From NCBI GenBank assembly GCA_036936605.1, contig JAUPFV010000002.1, positions 314,728,893 to 314,792,892 on the forward strand: a stretch of 64,000 bases of DNA, in the 5' to 3' direction. The DNA comes from Limnanthes douglasii subsp. nivea (Eukaryota > Streptophyta > Magnoliopsida > Brassicales > Limnanthaceae). Positions 21,916-34,550 of the stretch are shown here, in pieces. The notes below the pieces were generated by a model, which saw only the letters and a list, made by a program, of their open reading frames with translations, searched no databases and was not told the DNA's origin. Made by a program: the position numbers and the translations under genes. Every line of letters starts with the position of its first letter. Positions within the stretch are counted from its first letter, which is position 1.

Positions 21916-23223
21916 ATTTATTAAAAATGAAAACTAATATATAATGAATATATACTAAAAATGATATGAGACACTTTGTAGTTATGTTTAGAGGTTCGTG
22001 CAAAAAATGAATAATTTAGACGAATGCAAATTGAGTAGCTCTTGCATCTTTTGAAAGAGTACTCCAAATTGATAGCAGACTCCTTGAGGATTTAATCAAG
22101 TTCTTGATCGATTCCATTGGAGATTGATTACGTTGATCGTATAAGTAAACTAAATTTGAAAACACTAAAGGAGTTGGTATAGTACCAACACAAGTAAGAG
22201 AGCTAAAGATGAACACATCTCATAAGAAATGTAGTGATAACCTAAAGAGTTTGCATCTCATAAATCAAAACATATTAGATATTGGATTTTAGATCTTAAA
22301 CGAGTTGATAATCTTAACATGGAATATTATTCATATAGCACGAGCTACTAAGTCAATTATTTTCCACGAACTTGCCGTTGATAAATAATTTGGTCAGGTA
22401 AGAAAAAAAATATGTTTGTCAAATAAAGCCAAATATATACTAAAAAGAAGAGATAATAGAGTTGTTCATTTTTTATATAGGTTGTTGAAGTACATCTTCA
22501 CTAATGAAGTAAATATGAAATCAACAATTTATAGGCTCTTTAATCAAATATATAGTCGTAAACGTGAAAGATCTCATATTTTACATTACCAAAACGTTTA
22601 TAAGACGTGGTACCACACAACATAATTATTTAATTTTAACTCATGCTATTTCAAAATGATATCATCTCGTACAAATTATTTAAAATAATGAATAGAACAA
22701 AATTGACGAACCTGACATCATTAAAGTAATATTGGTAGTTCTTAAACATATATAATACATATGAATTAATTACTTGGCGAGAGCCCTCATAAAATCATAT
22801 CATGCTAGGGGGTAAATACTTTTATAAGATAGTTAAAGGTTCGTAATAAGATTCATATGTGGTATTTTATGGAGTAGTTAAAGGTTGCTAGACATGTATC
22901 ATGGATGACAAGGCACCTTTTGAAAATTATATAACAATGTAATGTAAATATATGAAAAAATATAATTTCAAGTGGGTTTGACTAGCTTAGCATCACATGA
23001 TGACCGAGACAAGAGCAATCCAACGAGAACAAGAAAATGATGAGACATGCCTTATTGAATAATTATAATAAATTGAGCTTACAAGATATGAAAAATCTTA
23101 TGACATTAAGATAAAAATGTTGCATACTTGGCAAAAGATTTATTAAAATATTCTAGTTATGATAGGACTAAAAGATTGCCCTAAACTTAAGTAGGATAAA
23201 TTAATAATTATCAAGTACGTAAG

Positions 23224-23720
23224 TGTTAGGGATAGTTTTCACATGTATTATTTGATACACGTCATACACCCACATGCTTTAGGATTTATCTTATTATGAA
23301 TATGAAGATTTACCCTTTTATTTAGAGGATGAACAAATTTATAAGTGAAATTTTTTTTAAAGAGATCTTTTTTTTCTTTCGACACTCGAGTTGTTTAATT
23401 TTTAAATCATTTACATTTGATGTGAACGAGATATTCTCTCATCGGGTTAGATTGAAGAAAAATGGAACCATAAAACTTAAGCGTTAAGGGTTAGGTTTGA
23501 TACGAGTTGTTCGGTTCAATTCATTGTAACCCTAATTTTAAACATACATAAAACCTCTTAACTATGTGAGTTCTTCCCTAAATTGCAAAGTATAAATACA
23601 TACACGATGAGTGCATTATGTCTTTTTGTTTTTCTCTCACCTTTGTCAGTAGTCTTCGTTGCTTTTACAATCTCTAAATCTGATATCCATGATATATGTT
23701 ATGACTAACTTTTGTTTCAG
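23224..23720 (+). mobile_element. probable Gypsy-type LTR in copy A
   Basis: Begins TGTTAGGGATAGTTTTCACA, holds TGATACACGTCATACACCC and a TATA box AGTATAAATACATA at about 23590, followed by a pyrimidine-rich leader. Copy B has the same structure from about 41628. The right boundary is a guess. Confidence 0.45.
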
Positions 23721-24399
23721 TCATATGTTGAAAAAATTGAACACTACTATCGTTTTATATAGGATTATAATTAGATTTTTAATATATAATCAATTGTTGT
23801 TGTAATTAACAATTTACTTTTTCATACGAGTAGTTTTTAATCTTATAACTTACATTTAAATGTTAATATTCCTATTCAACCATTCCATTAATTTGAAGTA
23901 GATCAAACAATTGTACCATTATCTCTATTATTTAACTAAAATGTATTATATATATATATATATGATTACTTATTAATTGTTGAAAGAGTTCGACGCATCA
24001 TAAACATATTACGATTAATGTACTATTATTGTTTAACAAAATTATTTATAATAACATTTTAGTGTTGAATAAGTTTTTTGTTAACTTTTTTTTTTATAAC
24101 CTCTCAAAATGTTAATTAAAAATAATCCTACATTTGTATCATAATGTTAGACGTCTTAGGAGATATTTTTTATATCATATTAATTGTCGTTTTTTTTTCA
24201 AGATAGTATTAAGAGATATTTTTTATATCATATTAATTGCCGTTTTTTTTCAAGATAGTATTAATTACGGCTCTTCTACTTCCCATCAATATTTTTAATT
24301 AATTGCAGCAACTTTTCTTCCAATCAATCAAATTTATTTTTATTTATTTTTTCAAAAAAATATTATTTTTTTTAATATTTGTGAAACAACATTAATCGT

Positions 24400-24700
24400 C
24401 CCTTATTATAAAAGTGAAAGAGTAATAAATTTGTCCCGTTGGATAACCTATGCGAGTGAGTTAAAAGTGGAATCCAAAAAATCTATATACATGGATTGGT
24501 CGCTTACGTGTAAATTGACGATGTTCACTAAATTCATAAGGATGTGATGGGATGACATGATATCCTATGAGTAATAATACTATCCACTAAAATCATACCC
24601 CAACTTCCACTTGCATTTCTTGGCATACCAAAGTTGGAAGAAAATTTGGCAACCTATAGTTGAAGAAATGTTAATAAGTAGGGTTCGATAAGCTACTAGG
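24400..24700. repeat. dispersed repeat with two further copies
   Basis: The block with AAATTTGTCC..TTG, TCCACTAAAATCATA and GAAGAAAATTTGG, then AATAAGTAGGGT, recurs at about 28010-28340; its first half recurs at 42530-42760. All three are in the same orientation. It has no coding signal. Confidence 0.65.
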
Positions 24701-25106
24701 AAAAGTGCAGATTCAAAATTATTGAATGTTAACTCTAAAAAAATTAAATACTTAAATATCAAATAGATTGTATTGACTTGTTTTAATCCAGCAGTGAAAA
24801 AAACAAAAAAACATAATGTTAAATCATAAAAAAGATTGAATGCCCAAATTTTAAATTTTAAAAATATTTTGATAATAAGTTTTCTATTTAACAAAAACAT
24901 AATAAATTAGTAATGTATTCCGATTCATAAATTGGTTATGGAGGTTAATGTTTTTTTAATAAATTTATAAAATAAAAAATTCGATTACTGAATTTTAAAT
25001 TAACCATGAATGTAATAGAAGAATAACATGTTTTTAATCCATATTTTTGTATCACATCAAATATTTTTATTTATGAAACAAAAATAAAAATAATGTTCAT
25101 TTTTTA

Positions 25107-27250
25107 TGAGAATAAAATATTTAGGTAGTAGTAAAAGTATAAGGGTATTTTATGTAATTAGTGTATAGATATTTAGTTTTGTATTAGGTGTTAATATACC
25201 TACAAATGAAAATATAATGATCATTTTACCAATATATCTACAAATGGAGGTTTTATTGAAATTTTACATTTATATACTTGATATTTGATACATATAATGG
25301 AGAAGTACTCCAATATGGGAATCTATCTCACTTATCATAAATTAAATATCTTACTTACTTATTGTCTCTAAAAAAGCTCTATGTGCTCTCTAAAAACTAT
25401 TCTTTCTCTATTCTAGATCTCAATATTTTTGTCATATTTGATGAAGATATTAAACCTCGTCAATTATGTCATCTATGGTAAATGGTTTTTGTTTTACATT
25501 TAATATTTTAGATTCAACGATAGTGATAATTTTATTTTTTTATTCAAACTGGAAATTGATTCTTATTTGTTCTTTATTTTGGATTTGTGTTGATTGAATA
25601 TTTGATTCTTAATTGTATAGTTAGTTGTGATTGAATATTTGTTATTTATTGAATAGTAAATTATTATCCAATGGTTCATGACTGAATATTTCACTGTTCT
25701 TGATTTTGGATTTATGTTTATTGAATTACGGTTGATTTTGTATACTAAATTTACAGTTTATCATAATTGATTGTTAACATGTATAAACTCTCGTGATATG
25801 ATTGTGTTTCCAGTACTTGTATTTCTTTGATCTTTTTATTTCCTTTACACTTCATTCGTCATACTTACTTAAAATGTAATAGAAATTCCTTTTGTCATAA
25901 GTATACCTGTAATTGTAGTAAAATTAGACGCTTACTAATTTATATACCTTGAATTATTGTAAAATATGTGAGTAAATAACAAAATACGTGAGTGAAGAAA
26001 AATTTATGTACTTACAGTTTTCCTGACATCGTAAGAACCGTTGGAGTATGTAGTCATTGGAAATGACATATTTTTTTCTTTGATATTATTCTTACCTAAC
26101 ATACTTTTGAGTATTTATCCAATTTTGGAAATATTGTTATCTAACATTGCCATATCTGAAGTCTATGCATTCTTTTTGTTGTAGTAGTTCATTCGTGGTA
26201 TATTAAAGTTATGACAACATCGATATATTAGACACAATTATTTGAAGAAGAAAAGTTAAATTGCAATGACATGTTTTGGAGCTGATATAAAATCGGGTTC
26301 GACTATGGTTATTACTCTTAGTAATAAATTCAATGAACTATACAAAAGGAGGGAAATTCTTTCTGGAATTTGTTTTAATACCATTCAGACTAAGGAAATT
26401 GCTTCAGTTATGTGGCTCATTGGTTTATGACACATAATTAGTTGATTGCGGTCATCTATAGTATTTGTTGGTTAGACTACATCCGCACTAGTATCGAAGA
26501 TGATTATGGGCGTTTGACGTTGTGGTGTCCCGAACTTTCTTGTTTTTTGTTGTTGGTCATGATATGATACATATATATATATATATCTGGTTTCTATTAG
26601 AATTTCTTTGGGAAAGCTCATCACCCAGTGTACTGTGATATTATTTTTAATTGGGTTTTGAAGAACAGCGATGAGTCATATTGTAAATTATTTAGGATGA
26701 ATTGTTTGCTGACACTCTTTAAAAGCATGAGGTAGTTGGAAAGTAGTTTTTAGTTTCAATTTTTATGTTTGATTGAAATAATGGACGTTGACAAATTATT
26801 TCGTCGACAAGGAACTTCGATGACAAATTGTTCTTTGGTGTCAAGTTATTATGTTAGTAATTTTTTTAAATGTTCACTTTTTTGTTGATGAAGAGAGTTA
26901 TCATATTTATATAGTAATACTTTTAATCTTCATATAATTCATATGCTAGTACTCTCATTTGGTTGAAATAATATGAATTGTACCACTGTCAAATAACTTA
27001 TATCGATTATTCGTGCTTGTCGATCGATCCCTCTTCGGATCGACAGTTGGAGTATTTGTCTTAGAAAACCTTTCGAGCGAGTAAATCTTTTATGATAATA
27101 AAAAATGCATAAGTTTGATGTATATTATCAATTTGTTGTTTGATTGCAGGGACAAGATATAATATTTATCGACGACTGGATCTTGCTCGACATAGAGGGC
27201 ATGAATACGAAGTTCATAAGTTAACCGTGTCGACATAGTAAAAAATGTGA
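25107..27250 (+). mobile_element. unassigned LTR-type repeat, copy C
   Basis: 25107-25460 matches the LTR-like segment at 59172-59500 (TGAGAATAAAATATT, ACCAATATATCT.CAAATG, ATACTTGATATTTGATA.ATATA). The following 1.8 kb matches 55690-57220 (copy C'). In both copies short coding-like blocks are visible (in C: KFNELYKRREILSGICF, then LWCPELS), broken by stops. No primer site or known domain was recognised, so the class is inferred from the LTR-like arrangement and from the purine tract at C'. Confidence 0.5.
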
Positions 27251-29266
27251 TTTTTTTGTTTTTTTGTCGTGGTTAAAAACATTTTTTATGAGTTTTTTTA
27301 TAGAAAAACTATTATGAACACCTTTTGGTTCTCGCATAATGTACCAATGTTGATTTGTTTTTCAACTATAAAGTACAGGTCACGAACAAAATAACTATAA
27401 TATTTAGCTAACTACAAGCAAAGATTCAAATAAAAATATATTGAGGAAGATGAATGTAAAAAATTACATAAATATTTTTCGATGGTCGGAATGGATACCA
27501 AACCCATTTTTTGAAGTTCTTATTTATAATTAAATTATAATGCTAACGGAACATTTATTACATGATAAATAAAAATTATTTTAGATGTTGGTTTACATTA
27601 ATATTGAACTTATTTGTTATAGATTTTCTTGAATATATTATAAGATATAATACTTGTTATGAGAAACAAATAAACGCTTCTTTGAGCCTTTTATAATATT
27701 AAAATTTGCATAGATCACATTCTAGAGTCTATTCAAATATGTGATTATAATACAATCTTACCAGTATAAAATTTAATTTTTAATATAATATTTTATTTGA
27801 ATTACTCTCATACTAATTTATTGTAATATATTTTTTGGCTATTTATTTTTAAAAAATAAATAATTTTATTGATCAATATTAAAAATAGCTAACATTGCAT
27901 ATCAGCGTTCTTAACGTCAAGATAGGCTATATTGATATACATTAGATAATATTACTTATCTAGAAAAATAATTGTTTTTTATATTATGTTTGATTGAATT
28001 ATCTAAAGAAAAATACGACCTCTCAAATAGATTTGTCCAGTTGACAAAATTTAAACATGTTATATTTAGTTCACGTAGAATCTAAAAAGTTTATTACAAA
28101 TGCATTGATGGATTTATTTATATGTGATAAGACATCGAATTAATCATACTCATAAAAATGAAATGAGATAAGGAGGAAATATTAGAGTCTTACTAATGTC
28201 CACTAAAATCATATCGGACCCTTAACCAACAATTTTTTTGTCTACCAAATTGAAAGAAAATTTGAAAGTATATTAAATTATAGTCATTGAATTGCACACT
28301 GAAGTGTTAAAATAAGTAGGGTATGAATAGGTTGGAGCGATGTGTTTAAGAGTTGGTCATATATGTCTGTCATTTCTTGTTAAGAAAGACAACTCTCGCA
28401 AAATAATAGAATAAAAAAGTCTACATATCTTATGTTCAACGATAGACTACAGTTACAGGTTCCTTTTAGAAGGAAAATTCAAAGTGTGATCCATTAAACA
28501 TGTTCTGAGAACAAGTGAGGTAGATAACGATCATCAATTCCAAAACCAAACATGCTATAAAAAGTGAAATGTTTAGTTATAAAAAAATATGATAGCCTCA
28601 AATAAACATAAATATAACAAACTACCAATTTATTTTACCCATAATTTGCTACCACACAACATGCAAATTCAAAAGTATGGAATGTTTACTTTTAAAAGAT
28701 AAATGAATTAGTAATTTTGGATTTAAATGACATAAATAAAAATTAATGATCCATCATATAAAACCAAAAAACATATGAAATAAAAAAACCTAATACTGGA
28801 TCGTAAACAAAAAGAAAAAAATGTTAAATTTTAAAATTTTAAAACTAATAAGTGTTGGATCCAACACAAAAATATAAATTATTCATATATTTTGCATTGA
28901 AAGTTTATGAATCCATGGACTAATAATGTATTTAGTAATTGTTAAATCGATGAATTAATATGTAGTCAGTTTATTTATATAATTAGAAATTCAAATAAGA
29001 AGTGAACACGCGTTATGAAAATATACATGAATATACAAAATTAAATTTGGATAAAAGAAGTTAGTGAGCCCAAATATAAATACTTAAGACTAAACTGATT
29101 AGTTAATGGAGTTAATTGATAAAAACCAATTTAGTGGGTTATGTTTGACCATTAAAGAGGATAAAAGAGTATAATGAGATTAAGTCAAAGATTAAAACTA
29201 ATTCCATTATCTTTATAAGTAAAACGTGTAATAAAATTCCTTTACTATCGTACAATATTTTGTATG
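27251..29266. other. AT-rich non-coding interval
   Basis: About 2 kb with no open frame above 60 codons and no recognised domain. It includes the dispersed repeat at 28010-28340 and a 16 bp perfect palindrome GTGTTGGATCCAACAC at 28852-28867. Otherwise nothing is seen. Confidence 0.6.
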
Positions 29267-31430
29267 TCACTTTGTTGGATATATTGGCATATAAAATTCT
29301 GATTTTTTTGTGGGTTTTAATTCTAGATCGATAAATGATACAACTAAAGGATTGTAGATCAGTTCATAAGACATTACAAAATTGAAGGACTCAATATAGT
29401 CGTTGATCCATGAGACTAAAATAAGTAGGATAAAAAACATGAAGAACCCAAAATTAGTTTTTCCAATCAACCATTCCTAGGATGTACAACTTGACTAGTA
29501 AGTTATATCTGTATCATATTCCTAGTCATGTAGTTGATAAAAATAAAATACAATTGAATTTTTTTGTATAATATATATATAATCAATGGAATCCATCATC
29601 TGGTATTAGAGCAAAGCGCTTATCTGTTACTCGGTGTGAGATTGTATCTATGTTTTAATTAATCATATGAAAAATATGTTGATTTAATTTATGTAAAGAA
29701 CTTGTGAAATTGGGATTATGTGTTGATGGAGGTGGTTAGAGCCATGGATTTAGGGTTATATGAAATCATGTTTCGACTGATTGAATCGTAGATACATGTT
29801 TAGGATTGCATGTTTTGGTGTTTAGTGTTCTTAGAGGTTTGAATTAGGGTTTTGCTCCTTAATTTAGGGTTAGTTTTCTGTTGACTTTTTTTGAAATGTT
29901 ACAATAACCAACCTAAATTAGAAGGTAAAAGGAAACAAAGAAGGTCTTTCTCGACATCTTTATTGCGATCATCCCTGATGTGATCGCGACAAAGGGTAAT
30001 GAGAAATTTTCCATGATCATCCTTGTTGTGATCGCAACAAAGAGCTCAAGCTTATCGCGATTAGCATCAGCTCGCCGTGGTAAAGACGAGCTGTTGTAGC
30101 GAATAACTTCATCTTTACTGTAGGAAACCCACGAAGGTTGTTAGGTTTGGGTCTTCCTTTCTTTTATGACATGTAACCTCTCATATATGGTTGGGCTTTT
30201 GTATGTGTATGCGGTTGAAATGAGATATGTGTTTGAATATTTATGTGGATATACGTGACTATGGTTGTCCAAATTACGATAAGTGAATTATGAAATAATT
30301 TAATCGGTGAAAAATAAGGTTAGTATGTGAATTGAGGATCATAGAGTCTCGATATTTCATAGATTAAATTAATTACATGTGTTGATGGTCCAAAGAAAGG
30401 TAAATAGTTAGCATGAATGAGATAAAATAAACCAAAAATTAATCACTAAGTTTCAATTTAAGCCGGGAGGATCAGGGTTTCGCAGGTACTTAACCAATAA
30501 AAAATTAGATTAGTATCGATTTTTTCAAACTCATAAATACTTGTTACTATATTTTCCCAAAATTATCTTATTATCATTATATGTTATGTTTTACATGCAT
30601 TATGCCACATGTAAGCACGCTTAAGTTGGGTGATGTATGTTTATGGAGTGTATATGTGATGTTTGTTATATGTAAAGTAGTTTTATAAAATATAACCCAT
30701 AAGATAATAGAACCTTAGTTTTTATGTGGTAATTTTTCCAAAGAATGTAGGTCATGGAATTGTATTTGAACTGTTGTGATCATGATTTGAAATGAATGAC
30801 TAAGAAGCTTATGCTCCTTACTAAAAAAATTCTCATATGGAGAAAAACTAACTTGAGGCATGGGGGAAGTCATATAAGTTAAGCTTGGCAATCATGAAAT
30901 AGTCAATACATTTGGAATTTCATGGGACTGTCGCGACTCAGATTATTCATGGAATTATATCTCTCAAAGGAGTTCAAAAATATTTTGGCAAGGTTTAATA
31001 AGGATGAGATTAATATGTTATTGTGACTTTCCACCATGAAGTTTAATGATAAAAGTATAATACAAAAAATGGGATGGTAATGATCACCTCAAAGTTAAAG
31101 GTGCTTAATATTGACATTCTCAAACAAGTTGTGATAATGTTGGCGTTTCTGTTTTTCTTGATCTTGAGAAGTGGACAATTAGTAAACTAGCTTCTTATGC
31201 TACCAAGAAGGAGGCTAGGCTGAAACGAGAACGTCCTAAGATGCATACAATAAGTTTTAAATTGGAAAATTATAGAAAAGAAAGTATGAAAGAGTATTTT
31301 ATAAAGCTTCTGTTCTAGGAACAAAGAAACCTAATGAATCACATGTTTTAGTTTTTTATATTTTCAAGAAGAAGGGCATGTCAAAAGACAGTGTGAAAAC
31401 TTGCAAGTTTAAATAAATGCTAACAAGTAA
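29267..31430 (+). mobile_element. decayed Copia element: LTR end, primer site and gag
   Basis: A primer site TGGTATTAGAGC lies at 29601-29612, two bases after CCATCA, the likely end of a 5' LTR (left end unclear). A ~1.2 kb leader follows, containing a short GC-richer duplication around TGTGATCGC (29968-30060). Gag remnants are at about 30960-31430: FARFNKDEIN-like, LSTMKFNDKS, KLASYATKKEARLKRERP (one frame), and a zinc-knuckle trace EEGHVKRQCENL near 31370-31405. A weak pre-integrase trace may follow to 31660. No reverse transcriptase was found. Confidence 0.65.
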
Positions 31431-33300
31431 TCCCACAGCTATCGGCTGTTCAGAAATCAATTTAGTTTCAATTGCAGTAAACACATAGTGGGATGGTACG
31501 GTTACGAACACTTATGTTTGTATCTCGCTTAACTATGGGATAATGATCCAAATCTTAGTTATGGTGAAAAAAACATCCATCAAGTAAATGGAAGTTCGCT
31601 CATATTATATTTCATATATAATAAAAACCTTTTTATCCTCAAGGGATGTTTCGACTGACGATAGTTTCAATGAGGTAGGAACAGTTTAGTATGAACAAAA
31701 TAGAAGACGTCTCTAACAACAGTTTGGATATGGTAAATTAGGCGTAAAGACTCTTAAGAGTCTACCCGCAGATGGCTAGCATTAATATATCAATACGTAA
31801 ATTAGAATAATATGAATAGCATAAAAAATTCAATATGTAAAATATGTAAGATATAATAACTTCGGATGTTAAGACATAGCTTTGACAAGAAGAAATTTTA
31901 CAGGTACAATATTTGACCAATGTTAGCACATGCTTCAGCCAATGTCACGAGATTTTCACACAATCTAGTCCTTCTTTGATACTCGTGCAAAGACCAGAGG
32001 GAAACTGATAAGAGTGTTAATAGTCTGAGCCATCAATGTTTCTCTATCAATCATTTAAGTACTGAAAAGTCAAGAAGACCTAGATACAATATCTAAGTGG
32101 TTAGAAAAAAGATAGTACCAAATCTTCATAATATTTGTGAGATATATTATATAACTATAAACTCCAAGATAAATACTTAATGACCATCAATAAAATATTT
32201 GTTCATTGTTTATTATTATTATCATTTAAAATCTAGATTTCCTTCATTTTTTAACTTTAATTTTTTGTTTAGATTTGAGCTAATCTAATTACTAATTAAA
32301 TATAATTTATGTTTTAGATTCAATTTATATTATTGAATTTTAAATTTTAAATATTAATAATTCTTAATTCTGGTGTAGATTATAATTTGTATTTATAAAT
32401 TTGATTTAAACATTTTGGGTGCACTTAAGTTGATGCGTTTTAACCTTCAACATTAGATCAGTAATTCAGTTTTATATTTTCGCCTACCAAATTAAATAAT
32501 TTGGTTGTTAAATAAGGGCAACTTTTTATTTTGTGTAAATGTGAATTAATGAGTGTATACGGAATTTTCAAAACAAAAGTTAAAGCAAATGAGAGTTTTG
32601 AATTAAATATAAAAAATATTTGTCGAAATATGAATTATGAGCATGGAAAATAAGATAACGGAACAATAGTTAGGACAAATACGAATTGGGAATAAATGAT
32701 TAATTGGTCACCCAAAACATTATTTGTAAGATATTTCAAAAGATATCATTCATGTATTTAGTTTTTTTGTCCTAAAAATACAAAACCAATAATTGAGGTT
32801 CTTGAATGGATGAGGATAATGGAGTATTAAAAAAACAAATTGATATTCAATGCTAGTTAGAAACTTTAAAGGGTTGTTAGATGGTAATAGTATTATTTTT
32901 AGGAATAATATAATCTAAATATAAGTTCGATTTTGAATGTTAATTGAATTTAAATTTTTTTTTCACCGATGTTTTACAAAACCTTTAAATCATTACCGTT
33001 ACCAATTATTCAGTATTATGAGTACCGTTATCCTACCAAATTTTGGTATAATATTTTTCAATATACCAAAAAATTCGATTTTGTAAGTTTCGGAAATGTG
33101 TTTTACCGTAAAATAAAAATAAAACACAACTAAAAAGTATAAGATAAATTAAAAATAAACAACTAATGTTTTGGAATTGTTAGTTTGCAAATAGTTAAAA
33201 CAAATAAAGGATCTCAAATATAAAAGAATATAATTACTAAATTAAAGGTTTTAAAAAAATTAATTAGTGCAAAGGTAGTTTTTTAATTTGATATAAAAAT
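31431..33300. other. non-coding interval with a fragment of the A/B repeat
   Basis: No gene seen. 32270-32510 matches 20920-21100 (copy A) and 38320-38545 (copy B), with landmarks TAATAATTCTTAATT and CTACCAAATTAAAT. Around 33000-33110 there is a patch of short inverted words (CCTACCAAATTTTGGTATAA, TATACCAAAA), resembling small non-autonomous repeats common in plants. Confidence 0.55.
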
Positions 33301-33914
33301 TGTTGATACAAAATCAATTTTAATGGCTTTAACAAGTGTTACGAGAAATAACATAACTTTGTCTAAAATTATTATTTTAATATGATATTTTTTTATCCGA
33401 AAGTAGTAATTCAGTCCTCACAAATATATATGGAATTAACTTTTACACATTCTAAATAATCTCATAGTTATATTAAATTTTGTTTATGCATAATCGATTT
33501 TTTTACAGTTTTGAGAGTTGATAGGAAAAATATAATAACTTTGGCTATACATTTTTATTTAATATGATAGTTTTTGTGTTGAAAACTAGAATCATAGAAA
33601 TTCACAATCATATATGGAATTAAATTTTAAAGACCATACACGAGGGCATAATTATATTTCAATTTGATATTAAATATGTATAATATATATTTTTACTAGA
33701 AATTATACTCGTAGATTTTTGTAAATTATATATGACATTTAAACTTGAACCTTATAATTAGTACATAATTATATTTTAATATGATTTAAAATCCGTTGAT
33801 GTAAAATATGTTTTTGATATCTTTAACGAGCAGTACGAGAAATACGATAACTTTGTCTAAATATTTTATTTTGATATGATATTTTTTTCATTAGAAACTA
33901 GACTCATAAATGTT

Positions 33915-33962
<48 letters not shown>

Positions 33963-34152
33963 AATGAAGTTTTATACATTCTCAATTAGTATAGAGTTAA
34001 TTTTTAAACTCATCTAATATCTATTGATGTATTATTGGTTTTCTACAAACGCTTGTTACAAGAAATACCATAAATTTGCATATAAATTTTGTTTTATTAT
34101 AATGTTTCTTACATTGGAAACTAGTTCTATTTTTAAGAATAAACATCATATA
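33301..34152. repeat. degenerate ~180-190 bp tandem repeat
   Basis: Monomers recur from about 33301, 33481, 33671, 33796 and 34023. Shared blocks: a GTTGATG.AAAAT start, ACGAGAAATA..ATAACTTTG, TTTAATATGATA.TTTTT, GAAACTAGA.TCATA, and ATATATGGAATTAA. The third monomer is shortened by a deletion; the fourth is lengthened by a TA microsatellite. Monomer size and AT-richness resemble a decayed satellite. The Copia element at 34153 interrupts the fifth monomer. Confidence 0.75.
33917..33954. repeat. (AT)19 microsatellite
   Basis: Uninterrupted AT dinucleotide run of about 38 bp within the fourth monomer of the tandem repeat. Confidence 0.95.
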
Positions 34153-34488
34153 TGTTGTGAATGAGTCGAATAGTGCCTTGACAGTGTACTGTGTCCGGCA
34201 GTACAGTTTTGTGTTGTGATAGTGATATTGTCCAATTACTTGAGTTAGTCTTGTGGTATGAGCCCATTAGGCCCATAGTCTAGTAAGTCTATTAATTCCC
34301 TATAAATAGATTACTAGGGCGACACAAAACACAATCTGAAATCTGTAACCTTTTATATCATATTGAAACTCTTTTCTCTGGCGGCGCCCGTGGACGTAGA
34401 CAATTGTCGAACCACGTTAAATCCTGTGTTTCATTTAAATCTTTCATTCGCATATATTCTGTGCTTGAGCCATTTTGTGATAATTGCA
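34153..34488 (+). repeat. 5' LTR of the Copia element
   Basis: 336 bp, TGTTGTGAAT to GATAATTGCA. TATA box CCTATAAATAG near 34300, followed by GGCGACACAAAAC. It promotes transcription in intact members. It contains the 11 bp (around CACGTTAAATCC) missing from the 3' LTR. Confidence 0.92.
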
Positions 34489-34498
34489 ATAACAAAAT

Positions 34499-34511
34499 TG
34501 GTATCAGATCC
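34499..34511 (+). promoter_or_regulatory. primer-binding site
   Basis: TGGTATCAGATCC, 10 bp after the LTR, matches the plant Copia primer site TGGTATCAGAGC apart from its end. In intact elements the tRNA primes minus-strand DNA here. The 10 bp gap from the LTR is longer than usual. Confidence 0.85.
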
Positions 34512-34550
34512 ACGTGGTGAAATTAGGGCTTTTGCAATTAGGGTTTCACA

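Larger units (their letters stand above)
20735..24560 (+). mobile_element. Gypsy-type repeat family, copy A
   Basis: Collinear with copy B at 38140-42720. Landmarks shared in order: GGGTACGATTCGGTTGGACAT, a Gypsy gag remnant, an ACTCCAAAT.GATAGCAGACTCC block, the ACGAGCTACTAAGTCAA block, GGCGAGAGCCCT, and a probable LTR. It is heavily decayed and has no open frame over 70 codons. Relative to B it lacks about 1.03 kb at 22277. The left end follows the probable Copia LTR directly. Confidence 0.75.

Noticed and set aside
24580..24900. Minus-strand open frame of 106 codons with membrane-like segments
   Set aside because: It spans a dispersed non-coding repeat with two other copies that do not keep the frame; AT-rich DNA often gives Phe/Leu/Ile-rich frames.
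28852..28867. 16-bp perfect palindrome GTGTTGGATCCAACAC
   Set aside because: Isolated, with no terminator, operator or mobile-element context; chance or a tiny repeat end.
33000..33110. TATACC/GGTATA inverted words as a MITE
   Set aside because: No clear terminal inverted repeats or target duplication could be defined by eye.
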